Below, one piece after another: positions 25,257-35,000 of a DNA stretch of 64,000 nucleotides. The stretch's first letter is position 1; every line of letters starts with the position of its first letter. The notes beneath the pieces are model-generated. The model worked only from the letters and a program-made list of their open reading frames with translations, was not told the DNA's origin and ran no database searches. The DNA is from Microvirga ossetica. GTDB taxonomy: Bacteria; Pseudomonadota; Alphaproteobacteria; Rhizobiales; Beijerinckiaceae. The translations under genes were made by a program, and so were the position numbers. The DNA lies in NCBI RefSeq assembly GCF_002741015.1, contig NZ_CP016616.1, forward strand, positions 1,099,501-1,163,500. Direction: 5' to 3'.

Positions 25257-26207
25257 ATGTTATTTGAAAATAATTTCTTGAATAATGGAATGCGTTGCGT
25301 GTATTCAGACGGCGTATACATCGATGATGCGTGGGAGCCTGCCGGAGTTACTGAGCAATTTCTTGGCAATGCCGAGATTTATCATGAACGTTATTTCAGC
25401 GACGCCTATTGGAAATACCTGCTGGATCGTGGATTAACCTGTGCAACGGTCGATATACCCAACACTGCCCGAGTTCTAGACATCGGCTCCGGCAGCGGAA
25501 ACACAGCCCTCATCGCGGCAACGATCTTCAACGGGTCCGAGGTCTTCGCGTCCGATATCTCGCCGCAACTGCTGAAAATTCTGATGAAGCTAGCTAACAA
25601 CGCCGGCCTCACGAACGTGAAGTCGTTCTGCTTCGATCTGCACAAGGATTTCTTCGCGCCTGCCTCATTCGATCTCGTCATTGGCGGCGCCATCCTGCAC
25701 CACATGCTCGATCCGCTCGCCGCGCTGAAGAATGTCGCTAAGTGGCTCAAGCCCGGTGCGCCTATCATCATGATGGAGCCGATGGAGGCCGGCGGCCATT
25801 TGATGTGCGCGGTTTACCAGACAATTCTTGACGAATGCGGCGAAGAACTCGATCCCCGGATCGCGCATTTTCTGAATGCCATGGTTCAGGACTATGAGGC
25901 GCGCTTCGGGGTGCCGCGTGTCAAACCCTGGACAGGCAATCTGGATGACAAGTGGCTGTTTAATCGCACCTATCTGAAATGGCTGGTCAACGAACTCGGC
26001 CTTCGGCTGGACTCTGTGAACGCGATGAGCGACGACTCCTCCCGCTGGATTGAAAGCATGATCCGCGGGAACCTGAGCACAAGCGGAAATGCCACCGTGC
26101 CGACGCCGCCGCGCATGTGGGAGGTCGTCGCCGAGTTCGATCAAGGTATCTCGACGACGGTCAAGCGATACCTCATGCAGGAAGCCATCATCGTCCTGCG
26201 GAAATAG
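25257..26207 (+). CDS. class I SAM-dependent methyltransferase
   Basis: The 316-residue protein has the SAM motif RVLDIGSGSGNTALIAATIF, an acidic second strand (VFASDISPQLL), FDLVIGGAILHHMLDPLAAL and a long C-terminal helical part. It should methylate a sugar or small metabolite of the glycan pathway. The ATG at 25257 follows AGGAG; a TTG at 25212 would add 15 residues. It sits between IS1380 and IS1182 and may have lost its original promoter to the IS1380 insertion. Confidence 0.82.
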   Translation: MLFENNFLNNGMRCVYSDGVYIDDAWEPAGVTEQFLGNAEIYHERYFSDAYWKYLLDRGLTCATVDIPNTARVLDIGSGSGNTALIAATIFNGSEVFASDISPQLLKILMKLANNAGLTNVKSFCFDLHKDFFAPASFDLVIGGAILHHMLDPLAALKNVAKWLKPGAPIIMMEPMEAGGHLMCAVYQTILDECGEELDPRIAHFLNAMVQDYEARFGVPRVKPWTGNLDDKWLFNRTYLKWLVNELGLRLDSVNAMSDDSSRWIESMIRGNLSTSGNATVPTPPRMWEVVAEFDQGISTTVKRYLMQEAIIVLRK

Positions 26208-26274
26208 GCCATCGCTTTTTCTAGGAGTGGTGCGCTGATCATTCGCCGCATGGCAATGGATCTGCGGTGCTAAC
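26208..26274. other. short spacer before IS1182
   Basis: 67 bp between the methyltransferase stop and the left end of the IS1182 element. Nothing else is seen. Confidence 0.4.
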
Positions 26275-27979
26275 GCTGTCGGCGAATTCAGAGGGCAGGC
26301 GCCAACGCAGCAAAGCGGGTCACGCGCGTCTTGGTGCGCGGCCATCCGTCCAACCAGTGTACGACCCGCAAGACGTTCATCGCAGCCGCCGAACACACCT
26401 CCTGGAGGCCGGTCTTCAGGAGCCCGATATACCGGCTCCGGCGCATTCCGAATACCCGCACACCCTGTGAGAGAGTGCCCTCGACGCCAGCCCGGATATG
26501 ATACCGCTCCTTCCATGTGGGATCGTGCATCCGGGATCGGGCTGCATTCAATGCCTCGTACTCCTGGCGCGTGTGGAAGTAGACGGCGCGGCGGGCTTCC
26601 TTCGCGGGCGTGCACAGCGCTCTGACGACGCAGGCTCCACAATCAGAGCGGCTGAACACGGCATTGATGCGCGGGCTTCCATCCTCTCTGCGCGCGACGC
26701 GCCACGTCACGGAGACCTTACCCTGTGGGCAGGTTACTTGTTCGCGCTCCCAGTCGATCACGAAGTTGGGCAGATCATATCCCTGTCCCGTGCGGGCCTG
26801 CCAGGACGATACGCCCCGCACCGGCCCCTCGAGCGAGATCCCGTGGTCCCGCCGGCTGCTGACCAACAAGGCCGCATCAATGTAGGCCGAGTCCACGTAA
26901 TGCTCAGAAGGGAGGAGGCCTTTGGCGGCCAGGCACGCATGGATCTCGGCCGTGCTCGTCATGTCCTGCTCCATGGCCGGGCAGGTCTTGACGTGCGTGA
27001 TCAGGTGCGCGGCATCGTCATCGCAGGTCTCGGTGACGTGGACCTTGTAGCCGGACCACTCCATCTGACGCTTTGTGCAGTAATGCATCTCGGGATCATA
27101 GGGCGACTGCAGCCGTTCGCCGACCGGTGGCAGTTCCGCTCCCGCCCGCCAGCGCGGCCGCCCATCGTCCCGTGCGTAATGCACCCGCCACACGTCGCGC
27201 AGCGTCTGCACCATCGGCACCGCTCGAGCCGCAGCCGGTGCGCTCGCATCGTCCAAGGCGTCGAGCAGGAAGAACCCGTCCGTGCCAATCTCCAGCGAGA
27301 GAGCTTCACGCTTCTCCCGGCTCTTGGGCAGACGATAGTCCTCAATGCGATGTGCATAGCGCTCGAACCACGCCGGCTGAGCGATCACGCGAATCCAGTC
27401 CGGAACAACGGCGGCCAGATCATCGAGAGTGGCGCGCAGCGTCTCAGCGACAAGTTCGAGAAGATGGAGGTCATGCACGGCCCCCAACACATGCGTGCTG
27501 TCGGTGCGTTGCTTGCCGCGCGCTTTGATCAGACCGCGGGCCTTGAACCGCTCGAGCATGGTGTCCAACAGCAGATGCTCCGCTTGGCCGGCGACAAGGC
27601 GGGCCCGAAATTCGGTGAGCACGCTGAAGTGGAACCCGGGATCGGTCAGCTCGAGCCTCAGAGCGTACTTCCAGTCGATCCGCGCACGGACTGCGTCGGC
27701 GGCCTGCCGATCACTGAGGTGCTCGAGGAACTGGAAGATCGTGATCAAAGCCAGCCGCCACGGCGCAAGGGCGGGTTGCCCCCGGCTCGGGTAGAACCGT
27801 CGGAAGTCCTCATCCTGGTAGAGGATGCTAAATTCATCCCGGAGCCGGGCCACAATGTTGCCCTTAGGGAAAGCTGCCCGGGCAACTCGCACGGTCTCGG
27901 CCGGGATCTCACCAATCGGCTCGGGATGAAGGCTCATGCAGTCCTCCTCTTGCTGAATAGCCAGGAATTCGCCGACAGT
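26275..27979 (-). mobile_element. IS1182-family insertion sequence
   Basis: A perfect 14-bp inverted repeat, CTGTCGGCGAATTC at 26276-26289 and its complement at 27965-27978, bounds a single transposase gene. At the right end the repeat extends to GATACTGTCGGCGAATTC on the complementary strand, which closely resembles the MITE ends (GATACTGCTGGCGAA). The right edge touches IS3-type sequence. No clear target duplication was found. Confidence 0.85.
26288..27937 (-). CDS. IS1182-family transposase
   Basis: The 549-residue protein has the IS1182 order: RGQPALAPWRLALITIFQFL near residue 50, LIKARGKQRTDSTHVLGAVH with the first catalytic Asp, SEHYVDSAYIDAALL with the second, and RAGVEGTLSQGVRVFGMRR with the Glu. 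It appears intact. AGGAGGA precedes the ATG at 27937. The stop codon falls inside the terminal inverted repeat. Confidence 0.92.
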   Translation of the reverse strand: MSLHPEPIGEIPAETVRVARAAFPKGNIVARLRDEFSILYQDEDFRRFYPSRGQPALAPWRLALITIFQFLEHLSDRQAADAVRARIDWKYALRLELTDPGFHFSVLTEFRARLVAGQAEHLLLDTMLERFKARGLIKARGKQRTDSTHVLGAVHDLHLLELVAETLRATLDDLAAVVPDWIRVIAQPAWFERYAHRIEDYRLPKSREKREALSLEIGTDGFFLLDALDDASAPAAARAVPMVQTLRDVWRVHYARDDGRPRWRAGAELPPVGERLQSPYDPEMHYCTKRQMEWSGYKVHVTETCDDDAAHLITHVKTCPAMEQDMTSTAEIHACLAAKGLLPSEHYVDSAYIDAALLVSSRRDHGISLEGPVRGVSSWQARTGQGYDLPNFVIDWEREQVTCPQGKVSVTWRVARREDGSPRINAVFSRSDCGACVVRALCTPAKEARRAVYFHTRQEYEALNAARSRMHDPTWKERYHIRAGVEGTLSQGVRVFGMRRSRYIGLLKTGLQEVCSAAAMNVLRVVHWLDGWPRTKTRVTRFAALAPAL

Positions 27980-27985
27980 ATCTCT

Positions 27986-28640
27986 CGTACGTCTGGACAA
28001 GTGAGGGCTGGCTCTACCTCGCCGTGGTCCTCGATCTCTTCGCGCGCCGGGTGGTTGGCTGGGCGGTCAGTGATCGGCTGCACAAGGAACTGGCGCTTGA
28101 GGCGCTGCGCATGTCCGGGAAGGGCAACTGTTATGATTGTGAGAATGTCAGAGCCGCTCGGAGGGCCTGACCCTTGTTATGATTGACCGCGTGTCATTGA
28201 GTTGACGTGTCGGCCTTCCGGGCGGCACCTGACCGCCTGCTATGGCGTGACTTGATAGGAGCTTGAGGGCCCTCGTCCCGTCACAGTCCTGTCTGCCCGC
28301 AGGATCCGTCAGGTTCTGACCTGCGGAGGACCAAGAATGCCAGAGACCGATCCTGCCGAGATCATCATCGGCGTTGGAGCAACAGACTTCCCGCGGCGCC
28401 CTCTTACAGCACTTGACCTCTATAGGAGCATCAATTCGGTGGTCGAGACGTTCTTCAAGACCTTGAAGTCCGAGTTGGTCTGGCGCACCGTGTTCCAGAC
28501 ACGAGCAGCGGCCAAGGATGCGATTGGGCGTTACATCGACGGCTTCTACAACCCCGTCCGGCGTCATTCGACACTGGACTATGTCAGTCCGGCTCAGTTC
28601 GAAAGGCTGGCCGGATAGCTACAAAGCCGCTCTCCACTAA
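27986..28640 (+). pseudogene. IS3-family transposase remnant, internally deleted and interrupted
   Basis: Bases 27991-28085 read VWTSEGWLYLAVVLDLFARR, part of the DDE domain of IS3 OrfB. After a deletion, SGKGNCYD (28110-28135) matches the block just before the catalytic Glu. Foreign sequence follows, and SVVETFFKTLKSELV to VSPAQFERLAG (28436-28615) gives the OrfB end. The 5' half of the element is missing, probably lost around the IS1182 insertion. It is inactive. Confidence 0.75.
28150..28395 (+). mobile_element. fragment resembling the 5' end of an IS110-type element
   Basis: The sequence between the two IS3 pieces includes a long leader and then ATG at 28337, encoding MPETDPAEIIIGVGATDF. 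This recalls the start of IS110/IS1111 transposases (IIVGVDTHK-like). The similarity ends after about 20 residues. The assignment is tentative. Confidence 0.35.
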
Positions 28641-28643
28641 ACC

Positions 28644-28786
28644 GATACTGCTGGCGAATCCGATGTTGTCGCTTCATTCGCAGATGGAGGGCCGACCTGC
28701 AGCGCTCCGATACAGAGCGCAGGCTGTCCACTCCGGAAGCTTGGCAGCCGCCTCGGCAGCCCTGAAGCGGGTTCGCCAGCAGTATC
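28644..28786. mobile_element. 143-bp MITE, copy 2 (inverted relative to copy 1)
   Basis: Same length and ends as the copy at 22979-23121, in opposite orientation and with scattered base differences. The right flank begins GAAAGC, the complement of the GCTTTC target of copy 1; the left flank is the IS3 end, so no matching duplication is seen. It truncates the broken glycosyltransferase copy that follows. Confidence 0.85.
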
Positions 28787-30622
28787 GAAAGCGAAGCAAA
28801 TCCAAGAGCAGGTTATGTCACTTTCGTTGATGGGAATGACCTCATCCGACCGAACGTGCTCACGGCGATGGCTAGTCGTCTCACGCCAGGTTTCGATATG
28901 ATTGTCACGCCCTTCGAGATCGGGCAAATGAGAATGTTTCCAGAGGCTATCGATCCTGAGCACCCAATTTCCAGCCACACGATCACGCGTATCCTTTCCG
29001 GTATTGGAGGAAAGATCTACTACCGGGATGCACTCCGCCTGCACACGCGAGATAGCGTCAAAGGGCGCAGCGAGGATGTGCGTCTGAATATGCGACTTCT
29101 GAGGCGGCTTTGATCGTGTCCAGTTGGTCGACACAACTCCTTTTTATCTGATCGCATCGCCTCACAAATCCACACTTTCGAAGAACATCCTTCTACCGGA
29201 AATCGCAGCCCGAATTGAGAATTATCAAACCCTCAAGGAGCGGTACGGCCTCGACGATACCTATATCAAGAATTTGCATCGCAATCTGCTCGTGGTCGTG
29301 AGCGATGACACGTCCCTCACGGAAAGCGAAAAATTGACACTGCGTAAGGCATTGAATGACATCATGCCGTTCAAGCTTCGCACGATTGTTCATCTTGTTC
29401 ATGACCTGTCGTACATCGGCGGGATCTCGAGCCGCGTGCGCAACACCGTGCTCGCCGCCCAGGGGCGGGCGGTCCGGCACGTCTGCCTGGCCCGGCCCGA
29501 TCCGAACCACTCGCTGCCAGGCGCTCTGCGCGCGGAAGACGACGGGGCCGGCGTGCTCGCCTTCCTGAGCACCTGTCATCCCGCCGACACAATGGTCATC
29601 ACCCCGAACAACGTCATCCGCGGCTTCTCACCCGCCATCCGCGCCCACCTTGATCGCCTGCCCATCATCCACATGGCCTCAGGCCAGCTGTCCTTCATGC
29701 TGCAGAATTCCGAAGTTTTGGCCCATCAGAGCTACATCAACAGCTACAAGGTCTCGCGCATCCTGTGCCTGTCGGACATGGACATGCTTCTCCACCGCCA
29801 GATGGGCATCCATGAGTTGACCAAGGTTCGGCTGCCAGTAGCCACCCGCTCCCACAACGGCTACAATCCTGGCCATCACCGCTTTGTCACTTACGTCGGG
29901 CGCATCGACTTCCATGCCAAGGGCGCCGAGCGCCTGGTGCCGATCGCCCGGCTGATGAAGGCACGCGGCCTGCCGCGCCTGCGCATCGTCACCACCGATG
30001 GCCCCAACTCCCCCACCTACCAGCTTTCCTCACGATGCTGGACGAAGCAGGCGTGAAGGATTGGGTCGAGGTCGCCTACAACGTCACCGACAAGGCCACC
30101 CTCTATGGCGAGGCCTCGCTCATCCTGCTGCCGTCGAAGAAGGAGTCGTTCGGCAACGTGATCCTGGAGGCGTTCTCGTTTGGCGTGCCGGTGGTGGCGG
30201 CCAGCTATGCGCCGGGTCCGGCCGGGGTGATCCTCCATGGCGCGGACAGGTTTTTGCTCGACGAGTATTCGGCCGAGGCTGTGGTGGGGCTGCTGGAGAG
30301 CCTAACCGCGGACAGGCTGGTCGAGTTGTCGCAGGCGGCCTTTGCCCGTTACCACGACTACTCGATGGAGCAGTATCTGGCCGCCGTTGAGGCCATCGCC
30401 GCCGAGACAGCCCGCACGTTCCCAGGCCAGAGCACCATCAGCCTCTTCCCCAAGTTGAGGACGGTCGACTTCCTGGCGACGCAGCCGGTCTCCACCTTCC
30501 TGATGAGACGCTATCGCGTCTGGGAAAGGGTGTTTGCCTGGCGTGTTTACCTGGTCGAGAGAGTGCTGCCTTGGAAAGTGGCGGCAGCTCTGCGGTGGCT
30601 AAAAGCAAAGCTGAAGGCATAA
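28787..30622 (+). pseudogene. broken third copy of the GT2-GT4 glycosyltransferase
   Basis: The sequence matches the fused gene at 19905 from AGYVTFVDGNDL (GT2 domain) to the C-terminal LATQPVSTFLMRRYRV. The first ~90 codons are replaced by the MITE. One extra base near 29101 shifts the frame before GGFDRVQ. One base is lost near 30014 (ACC TAC CAG for what was GAC CTA CCA), which splits the GT4 domain. In between and after, the protein is well conserved, including the GT4 segment SKKESFGNVILEAFSFGVP. The GT4 part has clear silent differences from the 807-bp block, so it did not share that conversion. Confidence 0.88.
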
Positions 30623-30798
30623 CGGCCCTGCTGGGACTCACACAGTTCGCTTTCCTTACTTTACAGGCGCGCGAAAACTTGCGTTATAACGCAACCTGCG
30701 AGAACGTTGAGCCTTCCGTCCGTTGAACATTCCTCCATGATATGGGGTGACATTCTAGCGGAATTGCTCCTCGAAAAGATTTAGATTATGGCTGGGTT

Positions 30799-31914
30799 AT
30801 GGAACAAAACTCACCCACAATTGCCACCACATTCACCAGTATGCCAAACAACTTCGACCTCCTCCGTCTTTGTGCGGCGTTGCTGGTCCTGTTTAGCCAT
30901 AGCTTTCCTTTGACGGGTTTCGCAGAACCCATCGCTAGGAGCGGATATGGTGATGGTGGAAGCTTGGCTGTATCGATCTTCTTTGCGATAAGTGGCTTCC
31001 TCGTGACACGTTCCGTTCTTTCCCGCGACTTTACGACCTACTTTGTTGCACGTGCTGTAAGGATTTTACCAGCACTAGCCGTAGTTGTATTGTTGCAAGC
31101 ACTAGTCCTTGGCCCAATATTCACTACATTAACGCTCAATGATTACTTCAGCTCGCATGCCACCTACAGCCATTTAAAAAGCGTATTTATTTTCAATATC
31201 CATTTTCAACTCCCTGGTGTATTTCAGACACTGCCCCATCACAGCGTTAATGGTTCTTTATGGACACTGCCGCTTGAAGTGGCTTGTTATCTAATTCTAC
31301 CATTTCTTGTCATTGGCAGAATTCTCAAGCCGCTCGTGGCATGGCTCCTCGTTCTCGCTACCGCGGTCGCGCTGACTGTCAGCGTTCACTGGGCTGGCCT
31401 TGGCTGGACTAAGCCCGGACCTGCACTGTTCGGAAGCGCTAGCACATACCCTTTCCTAAAGTACGCTTTGTTCTTCGTGATAGGCAGCGCATTATGGATC
31501 TACAGATCCGCAATACCTCTCAATGCTGGCGCAGCAGCTTGCTGCTTTGTGCTTCTTTATGCAGGGTCAAATACTTTCATAGCTCCGGCAATACTATATC
31601 TGACCCTTCCGTACTTGGTGATCTATTTTGCCCTTTCAGTTCCAGTAGCACCCAGCACTATGAAGCGCCTGGGAGACCTATCCTACGGCGCTTATCTTTA
31701 TGCCTTTCCGGTGCAGCAAAGTCTGATTCAGATATCGGGCGGTTCGATAGCCCCGCTGAGACTGACTGCTTATGCACTACCGATCGTTCTTGCATTGGCT
31801 TGGTTGTCGTTCCATCTCATTGAAAAGCCCGCACTTAAGTTCAAAGGCGGGCGAGCCCCACGAGAACCAAGGACTGCGGATCTACCGGTACCACCTATTC
31901 GGGTCGTCTCTTAA
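30799..31914 (+). CDS. acyltransferase-3 family membrane protein
   Basis: The 371-residue protein has about ten membrane helices and acyltransferase-3 landmarks: NNFDLLRLCAALLVLFSHSF, LAVSIFFAISGFLVTRSVL, YFVARAVRILPALAVVV, NGSLWTLPLEVACYL and GDLSYGAYLYAFPVQQSLIQ near the end. It is similar in layout to the protein at 22019 but intact. It lacks an SGNH domain. It should transfer acetyl or another acyl group to a lipid-linked or exported sugar at the inner membrane. The DNA is clearly lower in GC than the glycosyltransferase genes upstream, as if separately acquired. Confidence 0.88.
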   Translation: MEQNSPTIATTFTSMPNNFDLLRLCAALLVLFSHSFPLTGFAEPIARSGYGDGGSLAVSIFFAISGFLVTRSVLSRDFTTYFVARAVRILPALAVVVLLQALVLGPIFTTLTLNDYFSSHATYSHLKSVFIFNIHFQLPGVFQTLPHHSVNGSLWTLPLEVACYLILPFLVIGRILKPLVAWLLVLATAVALTVSVHWAGLGWTKPGPALFGSASTYPFLKYALFFVIGSALWIYRSAIPLNAGAAACCFVLLYAGSNTFIAPAILYLTLPYLVIYFALSVPVAPSTMKRLGDLSYGAYLYAFPVQQSLIQISGGSIAPLRLTAYALPIVLALAWLSFHLIEKPALKFKGGRAPREPRTADLPVPPIRVVS

Positions 31915-32055
31915 AGTGGACTCAGTTTCCGGCCAATTGCTGGTTCTGATTACAGATAACGGATTCATAGCCTACCCTCGAGAGTGCTCTAACATGATCT
32001 CTCGGCGGATCCGGCTTAGTGGCTTCACGACACGCAAACAAACGCTGTGATCTCT

Positions 32056-35000
32056 ATGATAAACCTCTCGCGCGATCAACTTGATAGCCTGACCTCAACG
32101 GCGACCACCCAGTACGGCAAGCTTAATTACTTCCGGAATGATGATCCTATCGGCAAAGCACTAGAGGCATATGGCGAGTGGGCAGAAGTAGAAATAAGCT
32201 TTTTGCTGCAGTTCTTGCACCCAGATGACGTCGCTCTCGATATTGGAGCCAACATCGGCACCCATTCAATCGCTTTTGCACAACGCGTTGGCCAGAATGG
32301 AAGGGTCCATGCCTTTGAGCCACAGGGTCCAATTTTTGAAGTACTGTCAATAAATGCTGCGATTAACAATCTCACAAACATCGACGCTCGTCGCTGTGGT
32401 GCGGGCGCCGTTCGGAGCACCTTGGTCGTTCCGGCCACAGATTACATGGCACATGCCAATTTCGGAGCAGTACAACTCCTTGATGATACGTCTGCACCGG
32501 GTGAGACGGTCGACATCCTTCCAATAGATGAGTTGTGCTTAGACAGGGTCAACTTCATCAAGATTGATGCCGAGGGCATGAATCACTACGTCATTGATGG
32601 TGCTCATCAGACAATTACACGATGCTCACCCATAGTGTTTTCAGAATGTAATTCGATCGAAGAAGGGTATTTAATAATCGAGCGGATAAGGCGACATGGC
32701 TACAGATGCATCTACGTGAGCACTCCCGCGTTCAACTCCGATAACATAAAGCATCAAACTCTAAATTTCTTTGGACACGCGGAGGAGTCTGGGTTGCTGT
32801 TTCTTCCCCCTTCGTTCAATTCAACTCAAATTGAGCGAGCCGATGGCAAAGTCACAATAGCTCCGATAAACACCCTCGAGGATCTGGCAACTGCATTCAT
32901 TGCCACCCCGCGATATGGCGACGTGACTCCGTATGATCGCGATCCCAAAGGGCTTCATAATGAGAACACGCGCCTGAATGGAGAGATCACGCGCCTGAAT
33001 GGAGAGATCACGCGCCTGAATGGAGAGATCACGCGCCAACGCTTCCAGATTGTTGATGCAAATGCTCGAACAGAAGCGACCCTGTCAAAGCTGCAGGAAG
33101 CGGAGCAACATTGGCCATCTCTACATGCGCAACTGAAGAAAGAGCTAAGATCTCGCGAAGTTTTTTACAAAAGGAAACTCAAGGCTCGCGATGTGCTACT
33201 CCATTCTGTCTACAACTCGACCTCATGGAAGTTTGCACGTCCGATTCGAGGCGCTAAAAAAGCCATCGAAGCAATTAGAAGGACGACTGCAGGTTTAGTT
33301 CGGGCTCGGACGGGGTCAGGATCTTCATCTCTAGGCGCCATGACAATAGGACATGAACTGCACCCCCCGCGGAAAGCGGGAGCGACGGAGCATGCTCAAC
33401 AGAAGACGGTCAGCGCATCAGCACAACCCCTTACCCAAGGATCTACGATTGATCCAGTTGGAAGAGAAGGCAAGCACGATAAGAAGAATAAACAGGGATC
33501 TAGAACAGTAAAACAAGATGCAATCTTTGACACGAGCAGAAGGGTTACAGTTCCCGCCCCGCCTACTCTTGAGACATGGCGAAACTTGGCTGACGCACTT
33601 AAACTGCGACCGGCCCATAATCCAGCAATTGATATTATTGTCCCAGTCTACGGCCAGGCCCGCGAAACACTCAATTGCTTGGCGCACGTTTTGAGCGCAA
33701 CCCAAAAAACGGGATACGAACTTATTGTCATTGATGACTGCGGCCCCGATAAAGATTTGCCGGCGCAACTTGAGGAGTTGGCAGCTTTAGGGCTATTCAC
33801 ACTACTCAAGAACCGACAGAATCTTGGGTTCGTTGCAACGGTCAATCGCGGTATGCAACTACACCCTGATCGTGATGTTCTACTGCTCAATTCAGATACA
33901 GCGGTATATGGTGATTGGCTGGACAGAATACTTAAATCCGCCCATTCCGAGGACAAGATCGGCACAATTACACCATTGTCGAATAACGCAACGATTTGCA
34001 GCTATCCGAAATTCGTCAGCGACAATGACGACGAACTCGAACTAGATAATGCAACGCTTGATCAGATTGCTGCAGAAGTTAACGCTGGAAAATCAGTGGA
34101 GATTCCAACAGGCGTAGGTTTCTGCATGTTCATCAGTCGAGCCTGCATCGCGGAAGTTGGGCTGTTTGATGTCGAAAACTTCGGGCGTGGATACGGCGAA
34201 GAGAATGATTTCTGTCGTCGCGCCGCAAAAAGAGGTTGGCGGAACATCCTGGTAGGTGATGTTTTCGTACGTCATTACGGTGGCGCATCTTTCGGTGACA
34301 CGAAGCATGCTCGGGTTATGGAAGCGCAGAAGAAGCTTGAGAAACTGCATCCCGAGTACTTTTCTCTGGTACATCAGTTCATTAAGGATGATCCTGTACT
34401 GGAGATACGTGAGCGTCTGGACATTGAACGTCTCCGGCGGACCGCGTCGACCGGTGAAGCGATGCTTTTCATCACGCTCGGACGAGGTGGAGGCACTGAA
34501 CGACATGTACAAGAGATGAAATCTGCTCTGGAGGCAGAAGGGACACCTGTTTTCATTGCGAGATCAAACACACGTCAGCATGGTGTTCTAAGTCTCGATT
34601 CTCACGGCCTTTGCAATGTCCCAAATCTTCCAACCTTTGACGTGCCGGAGGATGTCGAAGCACTTGTGCGGGCGATAAGAGCTTTAAACATCAAGCATAT
34701 TCACGTGCAGCACTTGGCAGATGCTGGCGATGATGTCGAGCAGATGATCCGCACGGCAGCGGAAAGCGTCGGACTGAACTACGACGTAACTGTACACGAC
34801 TACATGTTTATTTGCCCACGCATTAACCTTATCGGACAGTCCGGCCTATATTGTGGAGAGCCTGAAGATGAAGGATGCAATGCATGTCTCAAGGCATTTC
34901 CGTCCATCGCTGGACATCATACGATACAGGACTGGCGAGGACGCTTCGGCGAGTTCCTTTCAGGTGCAAGAGCTGTGTTTGTTCCGAGCACAGATGTCGC

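Noticed and set aside
26498..28186. 562-codon plus-strand frame across IS1182
   Set aside because: It is antisense to the clear IS1182 transposase and runs across the element boundary into IS3 sequence.
28637..29134. 165-codon minus frame and the tail of the acyltransferase sharing an AGEPASGLPRRLPSF block
   Set aside because: The shared block looked like a conserved protein domain, but it is the translated MITE present in both places.
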